A stretch of 64,000 bases of DNA. It comes from Flavobacteriales bacterium (GTDB taxonomy: Bacteria; Bacteroidota; Bacteroidia; UBA10329). Under the pieces are notes generated by a model. The model had not been told where the DNA came from. It saw only the letters and a list, made by a program, of their open reading frames with translations, and did not search any database. The translations under genes were made by a program, and so were the position numbers. The stretch is from NCBI GenBank assembly GCA_020635495.1, contig JACJZQ010000002.1, positions 186,001 through 250,000 on the forward strand, given 5' to 3'. This document shows positions 61,314 to 64,000 of the stretch, in pieces. Each line of letters starts with the position of its first letter. Positions within the stretch are counted from its first letter, which is position 1.

Positions 61314-62513
61314 TTGAGTCTCGATTCAATCTTCATTCTATCCATTCCCATCATTGCTGCGCTGGTAGGTTGGCTTACCAACAAACTGGCCGTTTGGATG
61401 ACCTTCTACCCGATTGAGTACGTTGGCAAACGCCCTTTCGGTTGGCAAGGAATCATTCCGGCCAAATCGCACAAAATGGCCTCAAAGGCAGTGGAATTGG
61501 TCACATCCAAACTCATTTCGGTGGAAGAGCAGTTTGAGAAACTGAATGCTGATGAAATTGTGGAGGAGATGCGTCCGAGATTGGATGCGCTCAGCAGAAC
61601 CATTATTGAAGACGTGATGAAAGAGGAGCTTCCGTTGGTTTGGCGATTGCTGCCAAATTCGCAGAAAGAAGCACTGTACAAAGACACCGCGGCACAATTC
61701 CCACATGCAGTGAAAAAGGTGTTGTTGGATGTGAAGGCCAACGTGCATGAGTTGTTGGAGATTGACAGAATGATGGTGGAAGGACTCACAAAAGACCCCA
61801 CCATGCTAAACCGCATCTTTCAGAAATGTGGCGAAAAGGAGTTCAAATTCATTGAACAGTCGGGTTTTGGTTTCGGATTCCTATTCGGTCTCATTCAAAT
61901 GCTCATTTGGAACTACTACCAGCATTGGTGGCTCCTACCCGTTGGCGGATTGGTTGTAGGATACATCACCAATTTCTTGGCGTTGAAACTCATTTTCCGC
62001 CCTGTGCACCCTATCAAGATCGGGCCTTTGACCATTCAGGGTCTCTTCATGAAACGGCAGAATGAAGTATCGGAAGAATACGCCAGAATACTTTCTGAGG
62101 AGTTGCTCACATCTGAGAAAATCTTTGAGTTTGTGGTGCGCAACAACTGCATGGAATCGTTGGCAGACATTGCCCGCAAACATGTGAAGAATGTGGTGGA
62201 TACCACTACAGGTTCGACCAAGAAAACGGTGTTGAAATTGGCCTTCGGCACAGCCAAATACGAACGCATCAAGCACTTGGCGGCAGAAATGTTTGTGCAA
62301 GAACTGCCCAGTTCTCTCACATCCATGTTCGATTATGCCGACCGTTCGCTGCAAATAGGTCAAACGCTTGAATTCAAACTGAAATCGCTCTCCAAGATTG
62401 ATTTTGAAGATGTGCTCCACCCTATTTTCCGAGAGGATGAGTTTACGTTGATCGTAGTTGGGGCAGTTCTCGGGGCCATCGCTGGCCTTATTCAGATGGC
62501 GTTGATACTGTAA
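61314..62513 (+). CDS. DUF445 membrane protein
   Basis: A 399-residue DUF445 protein. The N-terminal 'IPIIAALVGWLTNKLAVWMTFYPIEYVGKRPFGWQGIIPAKSHKMASKAVELVTSKL' and the internal 'VGGLVVGYITNFLALKLIFRPVHPIKIGPLTIQGLFMKRQNEVSEEYARIL' are the two related family repeats. There are TM helices at the ends and middle. Function is not established. The frame only allows a TTG start at 61314, before the first hydrophobic helix; TACTTTCG (61283-61290) is a possible -7 box. Confidence 0.88.
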   Translation: MSLDSIFILSIPIIAALVGWLTNKLAVWMTFYPIEYVGKRPFGWQGIIPAKSHKMASKAVELVTSKLISVEEQFEKLNADEIVEEMRPRLDALSRTIIEDVMKEELPLVWRLLPNSQKEALYKDTAAQFPHAVKKVLLDVKANVHELLEIDRMMVEGLTKDPTMLNRIFQKCGEKEFKFIEQSGFGFGFLFGLIQMLIWNYYQHWWLLPVGGLVVGYITNFLALKLIFRPVHPIKIGPLTIQGLFMKRQNEVSEEYARILSEELLTSEKIFEFVVRNNCMESLADIARKHVKNVVDTTTGSTKKTVLKLAFGTAKYERIKHLAAEMFVQELPSSLTSMFDYADRSLQIGQTLEFKLKSLSKIDFEDVLHPIFREDEFTLIVVGAVLGAIAGLIQMALIL

Positions 62514-62593
62514 CCTTCAGCATACCGTCTTCTGAACAACAACCTTGAATGACGGCAGGGCCTTATATTTATCGCTCAACTCAAAATTCCATC

Positions 62594-64000
62594 ATGAAAA
62601 AAGTTCTACTCGGTCTGATTGCGCTGGTTTGCTCAACTGCAGTCCTTGCACAAGACACCACTTGGATACAAACGCTGACCTTTGATGATATAACCAAACG
62701 TAGAGACTGGTATGAGTTTCCGGATGGAAGCGATGATTACCGAAAAGTGTTGATGTACTACACGTTGAAGTGTGATGCGGCTACAACACAAGATGGGTAC
62801 GACTGCGGAGAATGGGATTATCTGACCTACTCCTTTGTTTATGACCACACAGGTGTGTTGGACAGCATTCAATACAATCATCCACATTACCTGTTCGGTG
62901 GGCAGAATTTGGATTCGTTGTGGTTCACCACCACACCACAATTCAACACGGTAGAGTCTTATGACTACTACACGGTAATTGACAACACGGTCAGTGAAAG
63001 CGGCTACACGGTTGGTGGCGTAATGGGTTCTGCCAATTACCCCGTTGGTGGTTATGAAAGAGCCAAAAGTCAGTTCCTCTGGACGGCCGCTGAGTTGAGC
63101 AATGCCGGAATGGTGGCTGGAGACATTCATAGATTGGCGCTGCAACTCACAGATTATCAAACAGACCTGGGCAGATTGACCATTTCCATGAAGGAAACGT
63201 CAACCTCGGTTCCTACTTCTTTTGAAACAGGAATGACCGTTGTTTACGACCAGACCACTTCGTTTCCTGGAGGGGCAAACGTGCACAACTTCGACCTTCT
63301 TACCCCATTCACTTGGAATGGAACTTCGAACATTCTGGTGGAGTTTTCTTACGAAGCTGCGGGCGGAAACCTGAATCAGGTAAGCTATTTCACAACGGCA
63401 GATACATCTGGAGTTTACACTTCAGGTGTTGACAGAGCTATGGTTTTTGAAGATTCCAAATACATGGAAATTCCTTTGGGCGGAACAGATTTCGGAGATG
63501 AGGTCACGGTCTCTTTCTGGAGCCGCGGCAACCCAGCCCTTCAACCAACCAATTCTTACGCTTTTGAAGCGGTGAACACGGCCAATCAGCGGGTATTGAA
63601 CGTGCACCTTCCGTGGAGTAACGAGCGCATTTATTGGGATGCCGGAGAAGGCAGTGGTTACGACCGAATTGACAAAGCCGCCAACAGTTCTGAATACGAA
63701 GGCAATTGGGTGCACTGGGCGTTCACGAAGAACACCGCTACCGGTAGCATGAAAATTTACAAGAATGGAATTCTGTGGCATTTTGGAACTGGATTGAACC
63801 GTACGATCGGTGAGATAGACCGATTTGTGGTGGGAAAAGCGTTTGGAGGTGGAACATCTCACAACGGAATGATGGATGAGTTCCAAGTTTGGAATGTGGA
63901 ATTGGACCAAGCCACCATTGCCGATTGGATGAACCGAAGAGTGGACAACTCGCACCCGAATTACGCTGACCTTCTGGCCTATTACGACTTTGACCAGGAC
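62594..64000 (+). CDS. Secreted LamG/concanavalin-like protein, 3' end beyond window
   Basis: The frame is open from ATG 62594 to the last base (469 codons). The signal peptide is MKKVLLGLIALVCSTAVLAQ. Residues about 20-270 are beta-rich and begin with a 'YDCGEWDYLTYSFVY' motif also seen in PNGase F-like N-terminal domains of secreted Bacteroidota proteins (weak resemblance). From about residue 280 ('RAMVFEDSKYMEIPLGGTDFGDEVTVSFWSRGN...WVHWAFTKNTATGSMKIYKNGILW...MMDEFQVWNVELDQATIADWMNRRV') it is a LamG-type lectin domain. A T9SS tail is expected beyond the edge. TTG, 16 bp, TATATTTA upstream is a possible promoter. Confidence 0.85.
   Translation, partial: MKKVLLGLIALVCSTAVLAQDTTWIQTLTFDDITKRRDWYEFPDGSDDYRKVLMYYTLKCDAATTQDGYDCGEWDYLTYSFVYDHTGVLDSIQYNHPHYLFGGQNLDSLWFTTTPQFNTVESYDYYTVIDNTVSESGYTVGGVMGSANYPVGGYERAKSQFLWTAAELSNAGMVAGDIHRLALQLTDYQTDLGRLTISMKETSTSVPTSFETGMTVVYDQTTSFPGGANVHNFDLLTPFTWNGTSNILVEFSYEAAGGNLNQVSYFTTADTSGVYTSGVDRAMVFEDSKYMEIPLGGTDFGDEVTVSFWSRGNPALQPTNSYAFEAVNTANQRVLNVHLPWSNERIYWDAGEGSGYDRIDKAANSSEYEGNWVHWAFTKNTATGSMKIYKNGILWHFGTGLNRTIGEIDRFVVGKAFGGGTSHNGMMDEFQVWNVELDQATIADWMNRRVDNSHPNYADLLAYYDFDQD

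Overview
The window reads as chromosomal DNA of a free-living member of the Bacteroidota, most likely Flavobacteriales or a close relative; genus cannot be read from the sequence. The evidence is (i) several secreted proteins ending in type IX secretion (T9SS) sorting domains, both type A ('YPNP' start, 'G.Y.v.l' near the end) and one type B gliding-associated domain, (ii) promoters of the Bacteroidota form with a TAnnTTTG -7 box and, in places, a TTG -33 box, often placed almost on the start codon, (iii) poor Shine-Dalgarno sequences, and (iv) families typical of the phylum (DUF3667, DUF1987/SiaC-like, TspO, DUF559, PKD-repeat surface proteins). I see no prophage, plasmid, CRISPR array or rRNA. 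No stretch above 300 bp lacks a gene; the only long non-protein region (about 39.7-40.3 kb) holds tRNA genes.

Layout. 1-8.3 kb: end of a YCF48-like lipoprotein gene, then a minus-strand operon marR - adaptor - RND pump - TolC, with an aminotransferase 9 bp behind it; the operon begins at a clear promoter covered by a perfect 14-bp palindrome. 8.3-17.3 kb: housekeeping and metabolic genes (tspO, CBS protein, fadH, alpha/beta hydrolase, CvfB-like protein, rpoN, TfoX-like protein, asnS) with a DUF559 endonuclease gene wrapped in copies of a palindromic repeat. 17.4-24.5 kb: a second tripartite efflux operon (tetR-tolC-adaptor-RND) ending in a hotdog thioesterase. 24.5-31 kb: YceI-like and SRPBCC proteins, a secreted gluzincin protease overlapping a glycosyltransferase, and a large T9SS protein of unknown function. 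31-39.7 kb: six minus-strand genes, read as peptide ABC transporter (binding protein, two permeases with unusual extra domains), a SiaC-like regulator, phosphofructokinase and PriA. 39.8-40.3 kb: tRNA-Ser(GCT), tRNA-Pro(TGG), a broken tRNA-Arg copy carrying a palindrome, then intact tRNA-Arg(TCT). 40.3-53.3 kb: CorA, MscS, then secreted hydrolases, a diheme cytochrome, DUF3089, a probable NagB-like/alpha-beta hydrolase fusion, a thioredoxin-like protein and a PlsC-like acyltransferase. 53.4-64 kb: a 1778-residue PKD-repeat protein, 3-hydroxybutyryl-CoA dehydrogenase, small membrane proteins, DUF445, and a secreted LamG-like protein cut by the right edge.

How the genes fit. Two independently regulated RND efflux systems sit on opposite strands under local repressors (MarR and TetR), each with a visible operator candidate. 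FadH, the 3-hydroxyacyl-CoA dehydrogenase and the PaaI-like thioesterase point to unsaturated fatty acid or aromatic CoA catabolism. The T9SS cargo (protease, nuclease/phosphatase-type enzyme, lipase, adhesin) and the peptide importer fit a lifestyle of degrading polymers and scavenging peptides. The least ordinary items are the DUF559 gene with its flanking palindromes, the palindrome-interrupted tRNA-Arg remnant, the NagB-like/hydrolase fusion, and the expanded OppB/OppC permeases.
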